Assembly: GCA_022826045.1 (NCBI GenBank) | Contig: JAJDVQ010000041.1 | Location: forward strand, 1 to 64,000 | Direction of reading: 5' to 3' | Length of the DNA: 64,000 nt | From: Acidimicrobiia bacterium | GTDB lineage: Bacteria; Actinomycetota; Acidimicrobiia; Acidimicrobiales; Poriferisodalaceae | Part shown: one piece after another, positions 34,123 through 42,933 of the stretch | Numbering within the stretch: position 1 is the stretch's first letter | Layout of the letters: the number at the start of each line of letters is the position of its first letter | Position numbers and translations under genes: made by a program | The notes under the pieces: generated by a model | Seen by the model: only the letters and a program-made list of their open reading frames with translations | Told to the model about the DNA's origin: nothing | The model's database searches: none

Positions 34123-35250
34123 ATGACCACCCGTCAACTGCGCAAGCCGTATCGCATCGCTGTTGCGGTTGCAGCAGCGATGCTGCTGGTCGCTGCGTGC
34201 GGCAGCGACGACGTCCCCGAGACCGACATTCCGGCGCCGCCTCCCGAGACGGAGTCCCCGTCGCAGGATGCGACGCCTGCGACCACAACCGAGCCGTCGA
34301 TCGAGGGCACCACGGTCACGCTCATCAGCCACGACTCGTTCAGCCTGTCTGACGGAACCCTGGCCGAGTTCGAGGCCCAGACCGGGGTGACCGTCGAACT
34401 GCTCGAAGTCGGCGATACCGGCACGCTCGTGGCCGAGGCGATCCTCACCAAGGACGCGCCGCTGGGCGACGTGCTGTTCGGCATCGACAACACGTTCCTC
34501 CAACGCGGTCTCGACGCCGGCATCTTCCTGCGATACGAGTCACCGGCGCTCGCCGGCGTGCCCGAGGATTTCCAGCTCGATGGGCGCCACCGGGTCACCC
34601 CGGTGGATTACGGCGATGTGTGCGTCAACTACTGGAAGGACGCGGTGCCCTGGGAGCCGGTCACGCTCGACGAGCTGACATTCCCCGAGCTCGCCGACCA
34701 ACTGGTGGTGCAGCATCCCGAGACCTCCTCGCCGGGCCTGGCCTTCCTGCTCGCAACCATCGCGGCCTTCGGCGACGGCTGGGAGCTGTACTGGGAGGAC
34801 CTGCGCAACAACGGCGTCACAGTCACCGCCGGCTGGGAGGACGCCTACTACGGCGAGTTCGTCGCCGGCGGGGGCGACCGATCAATGGTCGTGTCCTATG
34901 CGTCCAGCCCGCCGGCGGAGGTGATCTACGCCGACCCGCCGACCGATGCCGCCCCGACTGCGGTCATCACCGAGTCGTGCTACCGCCAGATCGAATTTGC
35001 CGGGATCCTGTCGGGCACCGACAACGAAGCCGGTGCGCAGGCGCTCATCGACTTCATGCTGAGCGAGACGTGGCAGAACGACGTGCCGCTGAACATGTTC
35101 GTCTACCCCGTCATCGAGAACGCGACGCTGCCGCCTGAATTCGTCGAGCACACTGCGGTGCCCGAGAACCCGCTCATGCTCGACCCGGCAGAGATCGAGG
35201 CCAACCGTGACGCGTGGACCGAGCGCTGGGTGGAGATCGTCCTGCGCTGA
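34123..35250 (+). CDS. thiB: thiamine ABC transporter, substrate-binding lipoprotein ThiB
   Basis: The 375-residue binding protein has an N-terminal signal and lipobox VAACGSD, followed by a Pro/Thr-rich linker and a periplasmic-binding fold from about residue 65 (TLISHDSFSLSDGTLAEFEAQTGV). Typical ThiB stretches: PLGDVLFGIDNTFLQRGLDAG, TPVDYGDVCVNYWKD and MFVYPVIENATLP near the end. It is lipid-anchored and delivers thiamine (or its phosphates) to the permease ThiP. It is directly downstream of a TPP riboswitch, so it should be off when thiamine pyrophosphate is abundant. Confidence 0.94.
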   Translation: MTTRQLRKPYRIAVAVAAAMLLVAACGSDDVPETDIPAPPPETESPSQDATPATTTEPSIEGTTVTLISHDSFSLSDGTLAEFEAQTGVTVELLEVGDTGTLVAEAILTKDAPLGDVLFGIDNTFLQRGLDAGIFLRYESPALAGVPEDFQLDGRHRVTPVDYGDVCVNYWKDAVPWEPVTLDELTFPELADQLVVQHPETSSPGLAFLLATIAAFGDGWELYWEDLRNNGVTVTAGWEDAYYGEFVAGGGDRSMVVSYASSPPAEVIYADPPTDAAPTAVITESCYRQIEFAGILSGTDNEAGAQALIDFMLSETWQNDVPLNMFVYPVIENATLPPEFVEHTAVPENPLMLDPAEIEANRDAWTERWVEIVLR

Positions 35251-35268
35251 GGGCGCTGCTGGGCCAGG

Positions 35269-35278
35269 CCCCCCCCCC
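35269..35278 (+). repeat. 10-base poly-C tract abutting the thiP start codon
   Basis: Ten consecutive C residues lie immediately before ATG 35279 of thiP, where a ribosome binding site would be expected. Such a tract can change length by slippage. Because it is outside the reading frame, it would alter only the spacing to any upstream signal. No Shine-Dalgarno motif is visible. Confidence 0.8.
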
Positions 35279-36943
35279 ATGTCTCCTCAGGCGACCGACA
35301 ACCGGGCGCCCCTGCGGCGTTCTGCACCGCCGGCCATCGGATGGGCGGTCGCTGCGGCAGCGCCGCTCGCCTTCCTGGGGCTGTTCTTCGTGTACCCCGT
35401 GCTGACCGTCGTCGCCGACGGGCTCGGCGGGCTGTTCGAGGTGCTGGGGCGTTCTGCCATTCGCGGTGTGCTGTGGTTCACCTTCTGGCAGGCGACCGCC
35501 TCCACGGCGCTCACTCTGGCGGTCGGCATTCCCGCTGCGGCGATGCTGGCGCGGCTGCGGCCGCGGACCCGTCGAATCGTGCGTGCCGTGATCACCGTGC
35601 CGTTCGTGCTGCCGACGGTGGTCGTGGCCGGCGCCTTCAACGCCGCCTTCGACCGGTTCGGGCTCGATTCGGGTGCGCTGTCGCTGCATCACACCGTGTG
35701 GGCGATCCTGGCGGCGCACGTCTTCTTCAACTACGCCGTTGTCGTGCGGACCGTCGGCTCGTGGTGGGCCGGCCTCGACGGGCGCAACGCGGACGCGGCC
35801 GCGGTGCTGGGCGCCACCCCCGCCCGTGCGTTCGCTCATGTCACCTGGCCCCTGCTGCGCCCCGCTGTCGCCGCGGCAGCAGCAGTGACCTTCCTGTTCT
35901 CGTTCGCCTCGTTCGGGGTGATCCTGATCCTCGGAGGCCCCGCACGCGCCACGGTCGAGACCGAGATCTACCGCTACGCCATCACGCGGCTCGACTTCGC
36001 CACGGCATCTGCGCTGGCGCTCTGCCAGCTCGTGGCCGTGGCGGCGCTCGTCGCGCTCGCCGGCGTGGCCGAACGGCGCAGGGCAGTCGCCCGGCGGGCG
36101 CCGGGTCGCACTGCGCCGCGGCGCCGGCCCGGCATGATCGTCCCCAATGCGGTCGTGGCCCTGCTCCTGCTGGGGGTGCCGATCGGATCACTGATCGAGC
36201 GGGCATTCGCCACCGGCGGCGGCTACGGGCTGGCCAACTTCGCTGCGCTCGGCGATCGGGTGCAGACGCTCCCCGCCACGGCGCTCGCTGCGCTGTGGCA
36301 CTCGCTCGGGTTCGCTGCGCTGGCGATGGCCATCGCAGCCGTCGTCGGCGTCCTCGCCTCGATCGTCGTCGTGGGAGGCCGCGCCCGCGCAGCGATCGCG
36401 GCGCGCGGCGCGGCGTGGCTCAGACGTCTCCTCGATGTGGGCTTGACACTCCCGTTGGGTGTCTCTGCGGTGACCGTCGGGCTGGGCATGCTGCTGGCGC
36501 TGGACACGCCGCCGTTCGAGTTCCGCACGGTGTGGTGGATCATCCCGGTCGCTCACGCCTTGGTGGGCATGCCGTTCGTCGTGCGGACCCTGGTGCCGAC
36601 GTTGCGGTCCATCGACGACCGGCTGCGCGAAGCAGCGGCGGTCCTGGGGGCATCGCCGTTGCGCACGCGCCGCGAGGTCGACGTGCCGATCGCCTCACGG
36701 GCTGTCGCAGTGGGTGCCGCCTTCGCCTTCGCCGTGTCGCTCGGCGAGTTCGGGGCGACGGCATTCCTGCCGCGACGGCCCGACACGCTGACCGCGCCGC
36801 TGGCGCTCTTCCGCCTGCTCGGCACGCCCGGCGACACCCTGCAAGGCCAGGCGATGGCGCTCGCGGTGGTGCTGATGGCGGCAACCGCGCTGTCGGTGCT
36901 GGTCATCGAAGGCCTGCGCCGCACCGACGAGTCGCTGTTCTAG
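35279..36943 (+). CDS. thiP: thiamine ABC transporter permease ThiP
   Basis: The 554-residue membrane protein is a tandem duplication of the MetI-like permease domain. The first half has the EAA-type loop AAAVLGATPARAFAHVTWPLLRPA and the second AAAVLGASPLRTRREVDVPIASRA. About twelve hydrophobic segments are visible. The length and the fused arrangement fit ThiP. ATG 35279 follows the thiB stop by 28 bp. No thiQ ATPase follows: the next gene is convergent, so the ATPase must be encoded elsewhere or shared. Confidence 0.92.
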   Translation: MSPQATDNRAPLRRSAPPAIGWAVAAAAPLAFLGLFFVYPVLTVVADGLGGLFEVLGRSAIRGVLWFTFWQATASTALTLAVGIPAAAMLARLRPRTRRIVRAVITVPFVLPTVVVAGAFNAAFDRFGLDSGALSLHHTVWAILAAHVFFNYAVVVRTVGSWWAGLDGRNADAAAVLGATPARAFAHVTWPLLRPAVAAAAAVTFLFSFASFGVILILGGPARATVETEIYRYAITRLDFATASALALCQLVAVAALVALAGVAERRRAVARRAPGRTAPRRRPGMIVPNAVVALLLLGVPIGSLIERAFATGGGYGLANFAALGDRVQTLPATALAALWHSLGFAALAMAIAAVVGVLASIVVVGGRARAAIAARGAAWLRRLLDVGLTLPLGVSAVTVGLGMLLALDTPPFEFRTVWWIIPVAHALVGMPFVVRTLVPTLRSIDDRLREAAAVLGASPLRTRREVDVPIASRAVAVGAAFAFAVSLGEFGATAFLPRRPDTLTAPLALFRLLGTPGDTLQGQAMALAVVLMAATALSVLVIEGLRRTDESLF

Positions 36944-36954
36944 CGACGGATTGT

Positions 36955-39093
36955 TCAGAATCCCAGTGCGGGATGATCGACGAAGTGGTCGAGCGCATCG
37001 GGGTCGTCGATGGCCTCGACGTTGGCCACCGATCGGCCCTCGACGACGTCTCGAATGGCCAGCTCCACGAGCTTCCCCGAACGGGTTCGCGGGATAGCCG
37101 GCACTTGGGCGATCACTGCGGGCACATGGCGGGGCGATGCCCCTGAACGGATCTGCGAGCGGATCCTGCCGGTCAGCTCGTCGTCGAGGGTCACGCCCTC
37201 GCGCAGCTTCACGAACAGCACGACCCGCGTGTCGCTGCTGGCCGCCGCGCCGCCGCCGGCAGGCACTCGCTGGCCGATGACCACGCTCTCGAGCACCTCG
37301 TCGATCTGGTCGACCTGGCGGTAGATCTCCGCGGTGCCGATGCGCACCCCGCCGGGATTCAGCGTGGCATCGGATCGCCCGCTGATGATCATCCCGCCGT
37401 TCGGCGTCCACTCGGCGAAGTCGCCGTGATGCCAGGTGCCCTCGAAGCGTTCGAAGTAGGCAGATCGGTAGCGCGCGTCGTCAGGGTCGTCCCAGAAGCG
37501 CAGCGGCATGGACACGAACGCATTGCGGCACACCAGCTCGCCCTGGGTGCCGGCGCCGAGCGACGCGCCGTCGGCATCGGCCACGTCGACATCGAGGCCG
37601 AGTGCAGCCGCCTGGATCTCGCCGCGGCGGACCGGGCCCGTCGGGTCGCCGATCACGAAGCCGCCGCAGATGTCGGTTCCCCCTGAGAACGAGGCCAGGT
37701 GAACGTCGGCCTTGACCTCGGAGTACACCCAGTCGAAGCCCTCGGGTGCCAGGGGCGAGCCGGTGGAGGAGATGGTGCGCACGGTGTCGAGCGCATGGGT
37801 CCGTGCAGGCCGCAGGCCGGCCTTCATCGCGCCTTCGATGAACTTGGCGCTGACGCCGAACAGCGTGACGCCCCAGTCGTCGGCCACGTCGAAGAGCCGC
37901 GCCGGACCGGGATGGAACGGCGAGCCGTCGTACAGCACCAGCGATGCGCCGCTGGCCAGTCCGGCGACGAGCCAGTTCCACATCATCCAGCCGGTGGTGG
38001 TGAAGTACATGACGCGATCGCCGGGGCGAACGTCGAAGTGCAGCCGCTGCTCGCTCCACAGCTTGAGCAGTGCGCCTCCGGCCCGGTGAACGATGCACTT
38101 CGGCTTTCCCGTGGTGCCTGACGAGTACAGGATGTACACCGGCTGGTCGAAGCCCAGCCGTTCGAACGTCAGGTCGTCGCCGGTGGCGGCGCGATGAGGC
38201 GCCAGCCACTCGGCCCACGATGTCGCCGGTCCCGGGCTGCCGCCCGATGCGGCGGGTGCGTCGCGGTCGTAGGGCGCGATGACAAGCCGCCGCAATGACG
38301 CGCCCGTCGTTCGCCGCTCGTGTTCGCTGCGCTCACGGGCCGCTTGGGCCCGGGGCTCAGCCGCTGTCGCTGCGAGGCTGGCGGCCACCTCGGCCGCTTT
38401 GGCGGCCGTGCGGTGGTGCACGCCGTTGTAGTGGTAGCCGTCGACGGCGACCATGACGGTCGGGGAGATCTGGCCGAAGCGGTCGAGCACGCCGTCGATG
38501 CCGAAGTCCGGGCTGACCGACGAGTACACAGCGCCCAGCGACGCCGTCGCCAGGAACACGATGAGCGCTTCGGGTCCGTTGGGGAGCATGGTGGCAACTC
38601 GGTCGCCCACGCCCACCTCGTCGGCGGCCAGCGCCCGCTGGCACGCTGCCACTTCGGCCCGCAGCTCGCCGTGTGTCATGGTGTGCTGCACTGCGTCCTC
38701 GCCGAGGAAGACCAGTGCCGTGTCTCCGGGCTGCGGACCGCCCGCGGCGACCGGCCGCAGGTAGTGCTCGGCGATGTTCAGGCTGGACCCGGCGAAGAAC
38801 TCCACACCGGGGCCGGGCGTCGCCCCGGCGCCGGCCGCGCCCGGCGTGTCTCGGGCAATGAACTCGGGACCAAGCTCGCCGATGCCGTCGCTGAACGCCC
38901 ACACGGCGCGCCAGAACGCTCCGGGATGTTGCACGGACCACGCATGCAGATCCGCATAGGTGTTGCGGTCGAGCCCGATGCCGACCTGCTCGGCGAACTG
39001 CCAGAGCTGGGTCGAGCGCCGCCGCCAGTGATCGGGCCGCCACAGCACGGCATCGGCGTCGCTCGGACTGCGGGGCTCGGGTGCGCTGGCCAT
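36955..39093 (-). CDS. acetoacetyl-CoA synthetase
   Basis: The 712-residue adenylate-forming ligase activates acetoacetate to acetoacetyl-CoA. Family blocks: [41 protein letters not shown], the P-loop [43 protein letters not shown] and the C-terminal catalytic Lys in [10 protein letters not shown]. It is some 50 residues longer than usual, partly because of an in-frame insertion around residues 235-275 that contains [11 protein letters not shown] from a dispersed repeat. ATG 39093 agrees with family length. It ends convergently with thiP, 11 bp apart. Confidence 0.9.
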   Translation of the reverse strand: MASAPEPRSPSDADAVLWRPDHWRRRSTQLWQFAEQVGIGLDRNTYADLHAWSVQHPGAFWRAVWAFSDGIGELGPEFIARDTPGAAGAGATPGPGVEFFAGSSLNIAEHYLRPVAAGGPQPGDTALVFLGEDAVQHTMTHGELRAEVAACQRALAADEVGVGDRVATMLPNGPEALIVFLATASLGAVYSSVSPDFGIDGVLDRFGQISPTVMVAVDGYHYNGVHHRTAAKAAEVAASLAATAAEPRAQAARERSEHERRTTGASLRRLVIAPYDRDAPAASGGSPGPATSWAEWLAPHRAATGDDLTFERLGFDQPVYILYSSGTTGKPKCIVHRAGGALLKLWSEQRLHFDVRPGDRVMYFTTTGWMMWNWLVAGLASGASLVLYDGSPFHPGPARLFDVADDWGVTLFGVSAKFIEGAMKAGLRPARTHALDTVRTISSTGSPLAPEGFDWVYSEVKADVHLASFSGGTDICGGFVIGDPTGPVRRGEIQAAALGLDVDVADADGASLGAGTQGELVCRNAFVSMPLRFWDDPDDARYRSAYFERFEGTWHHGDFAEWTPNGGMIISGRSDATLNPGGVRIGTAEIYRQVDQIDEVLESVVIGQRVPAGGGAAASSDTRVVLFVKLREGVTLDDELTGRIRSQIRSGASPRHVPAVIAQVPAIPRTRSGKLVELAIRDVVEGRSVANVEAIDDPDALDHFVDHPALGF
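38314..38365 (-). repeat. dispersed ARERSE repeat, copy 2 (inside acetoacetyl-CoA synthetase)
   Basis: On the minus strand this encodes [17 protein letters not shown] within the synthetase. The central 30 bases differ from copy 1 at a single position. The surrounding residues are not part of the conserved synthetase core, so the repeat forms a surface insertion. It lacks the SGEAVAR-coding part that copies 1 and 3 share. Confidence 0.75.
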
Positions 39094-39140
39094 CGAGCGC
39101 AAGCTACCCAAGGGCAGTGACGCGGGTAGGGTCGCCGCGC

Positions 39141-39920
39141 ATGGACGGGATCTGCGACGACCTTCAGGCAGAGAATGACGCGCTCGGCGACGTGGTCCGT
39201 GACCTCAGCGAGGAGCAGTGGCGCCTGCCCACGCCCGCAGAGGGATGGGACAGCCGCGAGACGATGGTGCACCTGGGCATGACCGACTGGGTGGCGACGG
39301 TGGCCGTCGTCGATCCCGAGCACTTCGACGACTTCAAGGCCGCTGCGGCGCGTGGCGACATGGATCTGCACACCGCAGCCGGCTTCGACTTCGCCTCGAT
39401 GTCCGGAGCGGAGATCTGGGACTGGCTCTGTGCCGAACGCACCAAGATGCTCGATGCCGTGCGCCCGCTCCATCCCAAGGATCGGATTCCCTGGTTCGGG
39501 CCGTCCATGGGGGCACTGTCGTTTGTGACCGCCCGGCTCATGGAGACCTGGTCGCACGGGCACGACGTTGCCGACACCCACGGCCGGGAATTGCCGCGCA
39601 CGGATCGGCTTCGCCACGTTGCCCACATCGGGGTGAGCACCCGTGGCTGGAGCTACGCGAACCGGGGCCTCGAGGTGCCCGATGGGCCGGTACGAGTCGA
39701 GTTGGATGCCCCGAGCGGTGACGTGTGGACGTGGGGTCCTGAAGATGCGGCCGACAAGGTGAGCGGCGACGCCTACGAGTTCTGCTTGGCGGTCACCCAG
39801 CGTCGCCACCACACCGAGACGGGGTTGTCGGTCGCCGGCCCGCTGGCGACGGGGTGGATGGACATCGCCCAGGCGTTCGCCGGGCCGCCGACCGACGCCG
39901 AAAGCCGCCGCGCCGCTTGA
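39141..39920 (+). CDS. TIGR03084-like protein, mycothiol-dependent isomerase/DinB-type fold
   Basis: The 259-residue protein starts with a DinB-like helical bundle: LQAENDALGDVVRDLSEEQWRLPTPAEGWDSRETMVHLGMTDW. A second metal-ligand segment is METWSHGHDVAD. This fits the MDMPI_N/TIGR03084 family common in actinobacteria, in which His residues bind a divalent metal and some members use mycothiol. The reaction is unknown. An mshC gene at the end of the window makes mycothiol use plausible. ATG 39141 lies 48 bp from the divergent synthetase start. Confidence 0.8.
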   Translation: MDGICDDLQAENDALGDVVRDLSEEQWRLPTPAEGWDSRETMVHLGMTDWVATVAVVDPEHFDDFKAAAARGDMDLHTAAGFDFASMSGAEIWDWLCAERTKMLDAVRPLHPKDRIPWFGPSMGALSFVTARLMETWSHGHDVADTHGRELPRTDRLRHVAHIGVSTRGWSYANRGLEVPDGPVRVELDAPSGDVWTWGPEDAADKVSGDAYEFCLAVTQRRHHTETGLSVAGPLATGWMDIAQAFAGPPTDAESRRAA

Positions 39921-39975
39921 GCGCTGTGCTGAGGCGCGTGGAGGTCACTGTGTTGCAGCGCGCCTGGGGGGCGCG

Positions 39976-40602
39976 GTGCTGATAGCCGGGCTCACCGGTG
40001 GCATCGGCGCCGGCAAGTCATCGGTCGCGCGGCTGCTGGCCGGTCACGGCGCGTCGGTGGTGGATGTCGACGCCCTGGGCCGCGAGATCATCGCCCCGGA
40101 CGGGTCGGCGGTGCAGGCCGTGCTCGACCGATTCGGCAACGATCTGGCAGGACCCGATGGCGGCATCGACCGTCCCGCGCTCGCGTCGATCGTGTTCAAC
40201 GACACCGACGAGCTCGCAGCCCTCAACGAGATCAGCCATCCGGCGATCAACCAGCTCCTCGACGAGCGGATCGGCGCCATCGCTGCGTCTGGGGCCTCCG
40301 AGGTCGTCGTGCTCGACATGGCGGTGCTGGCGGAGAGCACGCTCGGTCAGGGCACGCACTTCCCCTACGAGGTCGTCATCACGGTGGAAGCGCCGCCCGA
40401 TGTGCGCCTCGAACGCCTCGTCGAGCGCGGCATGACTGACGAGGACGCCAAGGCGCGGCTGGGGTCTCAGGCCACCGACGAGCAGCGGCGGGAAGTCGCT
40501 GACTTCGTCATCGGAAACGGCGGGGGACTCGACGAGCTTGCCGACGCGACGGCCCAGCTGTGGGATGCGCTGTGCCGGCTCGCGGACGAGCGGGCCGCAT
40601 GA
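39976..40602 (+). CDS. coaE: dephospho-CoA kinase
   Basis: The 208-residue P-loop kinase phosphorylates dephospho-CoA in the final step of CoA synthesis. Walker A is GLTGGIGAGKSSVARLLA; then VVDVDALGREI and the family segment ISHPAINQLLDERI, with the lid RLVERGMTDEDAKARLGSQ. The start is GTG 39976. The stop overlaps the next start (ATGA), so the thioesterase gene is translationally coupled. Confidence 0.95.
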   Translation: MLIAGLTGGIGAGKSSVARLLAGHGASVVDVDALGREIIAPDGSAVQAVLDRFGNDLAGPDGGIDRPALASIVFNDTDELAALNEISHPAINQLLDERIGAIAASGASEVVVLDMAVLAESTLGQGTHFPYEVVITVEAPPDVRLERLVERGMTDEDAKARLGSQATDEQRREVADFVIGNGGGLDELADATAQLWDALCRLADERAA

Positions 40603-41456
40603 ACACCAGCGAATCAACGCCCATCCGCTACCCGCCGCAGAACCACATCCTGCGGCATCTGCGGCTCAGCCACCAGATGACGGATGACGGCACGCTGAGC
40701 GCCACCATGCCGGTTCTCGACGACCTCGCCGACGGGCCTTTGGCCGACGGCGGCTGGCTGCGGCTCGGCGCCCTCGCCACGCTGGTCGACTCGGTGGCCG
40801 GTCACCACGCAGTGCTGCAGGTGACGCCCGACTGGTCGGCCACGCTGCACCTGTCGACCGTCCTGGCAGCGCGTGCCGCCGGTGACGTGGTGACGGCCCG
40901 GTGCTCGCCGCTGCGGGTCGGTCGCAACCAGGTCGTCACCGAGACTTCGGTGACCGACGAGGCCGGAACCGAGATTGCCCGCTCGACCTGCACCTACGCC
41001 CGGCTGCCGCGGCGCGACGACACGCCTGTCGTGGACTCCGCCGCCCGGGAGAACGCCGTCGACTACCGGGAGGATGACGAGCTGGACCCCCGACCGCCCC
41101 TCGACGACTACCTGCGCATCACGCCGGTGCCGGGTGAGCCGCGCATCGAGTTGCCGATGCACAACCGCATCCGCAACTCATTCGGCTCGCTGCAAGGGGG
41201 CGCCTCGATCGTGGTGGCAGAAGTCATGGCGAACCACCTCGCCGGCCTGGAGGCGGGCGGCGAGCGCATCTCACGCTGCGTGTTCGCCGACATGCACTAC
41301 CTGGCGCCGGGCCGCGGCGGGCCGTTCCGGGTCGACGGGGATGTGCTGGCTCGCACCGATCACCTCGTCACCAGCCGCACCCGCATCTTCGAGACTGCCG
41401 GGGGCACCGACCGGTTGCTGCAGACCGCCACCGCGACCGCGGCCTACCTGGACTGA
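40599..41456 (+). CDS. tandem hotdog acyl-CoA thioesterase-like protein
   Basis: The 285-residue protein holds two PaaI-type hotdog domains. The first has WLRLGALATLVDSVAGHHAVLQ and the second NRIRNSFGSLQGGASIVVAEVMANH, where an Asp/Glu after the glycine-rich turn would be catalytic. It probably hydrolyses an acyl-CoA or binds acyl groups. It starts at ATG 40599 inside the coaE stop codon (ATGA), so a role in CoA recycling is a reasonable inference. Confidence 0.8.
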   Translation: MNTSESTPIRYPPQNHILRHLRLSHQMTDDGTLSATMPVLDDLADGPLADGGWLRLGALATLVDSVAGHHAVLQVTPDWSATLHLSTVLAARAAGDVVTARCSPLRVGRNQVVTETSVTDEAGTEIARSTCTYARLPRRDDTPVVDSAARENAVDYREDDELDPRPPLDDYLRITPVPGEPRIELPMHNRIRNSFGSLQGGASIVVAEVMANHLAGLEAGGERISRCVFADMHYLAPGRGGPFRVDGDVLARTDHLVTSRTRIFETAGGTDRLLQTATATAAYLD

Positions 41457-41542
41457 CCGATCCGGCCCCCAGGCGGCCGATCGCATCAAGACGAGCCGAC
41501 ACCGCACCCGCCGTGTCACACCGGCCCTCTACCGTGCAAGGC

Positions 41543-42397
41543 ATGGACACGGCGGCAGGAGGCACCGGGCTGGCGTCACGAGGCGGGCTGCCACGGATGG
41601 CGGCGTTCGACATCGATGGCACGCTGATCAACCGCCAGGGAGTGCTCACTGAACGGACTGCTTCAGCTCTGCGAGCGCTGACCGAGGCGGGTGTGGTTGC
41701 CGCCTTGGCAACCGGTCGCCCGTGGCCCCAGGTCCAATCGGTCCTGCGCGAGGCCCCCGGAATGTCGTATGCGGTGTGTCTCAACGGGGCAGTGGTCATG
41801 GACGCCGTTGCGGGCGAGCAGATCGCGGACCGCGCGATGACGCACTTCGAGGCCATCGAGGCGGCGCAGATCGCCCGCAAGCTGGTGCCCGACATCCGGC
41901 TCGGGCTCGACTTGGCCGACGGCCGGCATGTGTGGGAGCACGACTTCGCTCCGGACATGCCCATTGACCTGCTCGCCGATATCAGCGTTGCCCGCGTCGA
42001 CGATGCAGTCGCCGCCGTCGACGGGCCTGCGCTGACGTGGCTGGTGCACGCGCCCAGGGGCGACACGCTGGCGCTCATCGACGAGCTCGCGCCCGAGATG
42101 CCACTCGGCACCGAGATCCGCCCGTCGGGGCTGGATATGGCAGAGATTGCGGCTGCCGGGGTGAACAAGGCGGCAGGCCTCGAAGTCATCTGCCAGCGCT
42201 ACGGCATCGATGCCGCCGACACGATTGCCTTCGGTGACGGGCTGAACGACATCGACATGCTGCGCTGGGCCGGTCTGGCGGTCGCGATGTCGAACGCGTC
42301 TGCTGAGGTGCGCGCGGTGGCAGATGTCGTGGCGCCCGACCATCATGACGACGGCGTGGCGGCGGTGATAGAGCAGTTGCTGAAAGGAATCTCATGA
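41543..42397 (+). CDS. Cof-type HAD-IIB phosphatase
   Basis: The 284-residue phosphatase has motif I FDIDGTLINRQG, motif II ALATGRP, motif III with Lys in AAGVNKAAGLEVI and motif IV AFGDGLNDIDML. These are the four HAD motifs with a C2B cap, typical of Cof/YidA sugar or nucleotide phosphatases in the cytoplasm. ATG 41543 was taken because the track start adds ten unsupported residues. Its stop overlaps the following small gene by four bases (ATGA). Confidence 0.92.
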   Translation: MDTAAGGTGLASRGGLPRMAAFDIDGTLINRQGVLTERTASALRALTEAGVVAALATGRPWPQVQSVLREAPGMSYAVCLNGAVVMDAVAGEQIADRAMTHFEAIEAAQIARKLVPDIRLGLDLADGRHVWEHDFAPDMPIDLLADISVARVDDAVAAVDGPALTWLVHAPRGDTLALIDELAPEMPLGTEIRPSGLDMAEIAAAGVNKAAGLEVICQRYGIDAADTIAFGDGLNDIDMLRWAGLAVAMSNASAEVRAVADVVAPDHHDDGVAAVIEQLLKGIS

Positions 42398-42906
42398 CCT
42401 CCGAATCCGGCAGCGATGAACCCGAGCAGGCGGGTTCGGCGGGCGAGGCGGCGCCGCCCAAGCCGTCGATCTGGGAGCGGATGCAGCGCGGCATGGCCGA
42501 CCACAATGCCAAGGCCCCGCGCACACCCATGGGAATGCCCGAAGTCGTCGAGGACGACGACACAGACGATGTCGGCGCCGATACGCCGGAAGGGGCGACC
42601 GCCGAGCTTGTGCTGGAGCGCATCCATCACTACCGGGACACGATCCGCAGCTACCAGGTCCTCATCGAGAGCCAGCGAGTCGGGCAGATCCGCGACGACC
42701 GCACCGAGCGCTTCGTACTGCGTCCGGGCAGCTACATGCTGCGTCTGCGGTTGATGTGGATCTTCAGCCCCAAGGTGGTGGTCGAGCTGCCGGCCGGCAC
42801 CGAGACGCGCATGATCTGCGGCCCCAACGGCGGCATCCTGCAAGCGTGGCGCCTCTTCCTCGCCCCGACCACGGCCATCTTCCTCCGCTTCGCGGAGGAA
42901 GGCTGA
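42394..42906 (+). CDS. conserved hypothetical protein with beta-rich C-terminal domain
   Basis: The 170-residue protein has an acidic, disordered N-terminal half (PEVVEDDDTDDVGADTPEG) and a compact C-terminal half YQVLIESQRVGQIRDDRTERFVLRPGSYMLRLRLMW. The latter follows the pattern of small PEGA-like beta domains ('ig'-type, with G-x-I and PG-x-Y-x-L). No catalytic motif is visible. Its ATG overlaps the HAD stop (ATGA), and an acyl-CoA dehydrogenase gene follows after 27 bp; co-expression with both is likely. Confidence 0.65.
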   Translation: MTSESGSDEPEQAGSAGEAAPPKPSIWERMQRGMADHNAKAPRTPMGMPEVVEDDDTDDVGADTPEGATAELVLERIHHYRDTIRSYQVLIESQRVGQIRDDRTERFVLRPGSYMLRLRLMWIFSPKVVVELPAGTETRMICGPNGGILQAWRLFLAPTTAIFLRFAEEG

Positions 42907-42933
42907 ACAGGGCCGCCGGTAGGGTTCGGCGCC

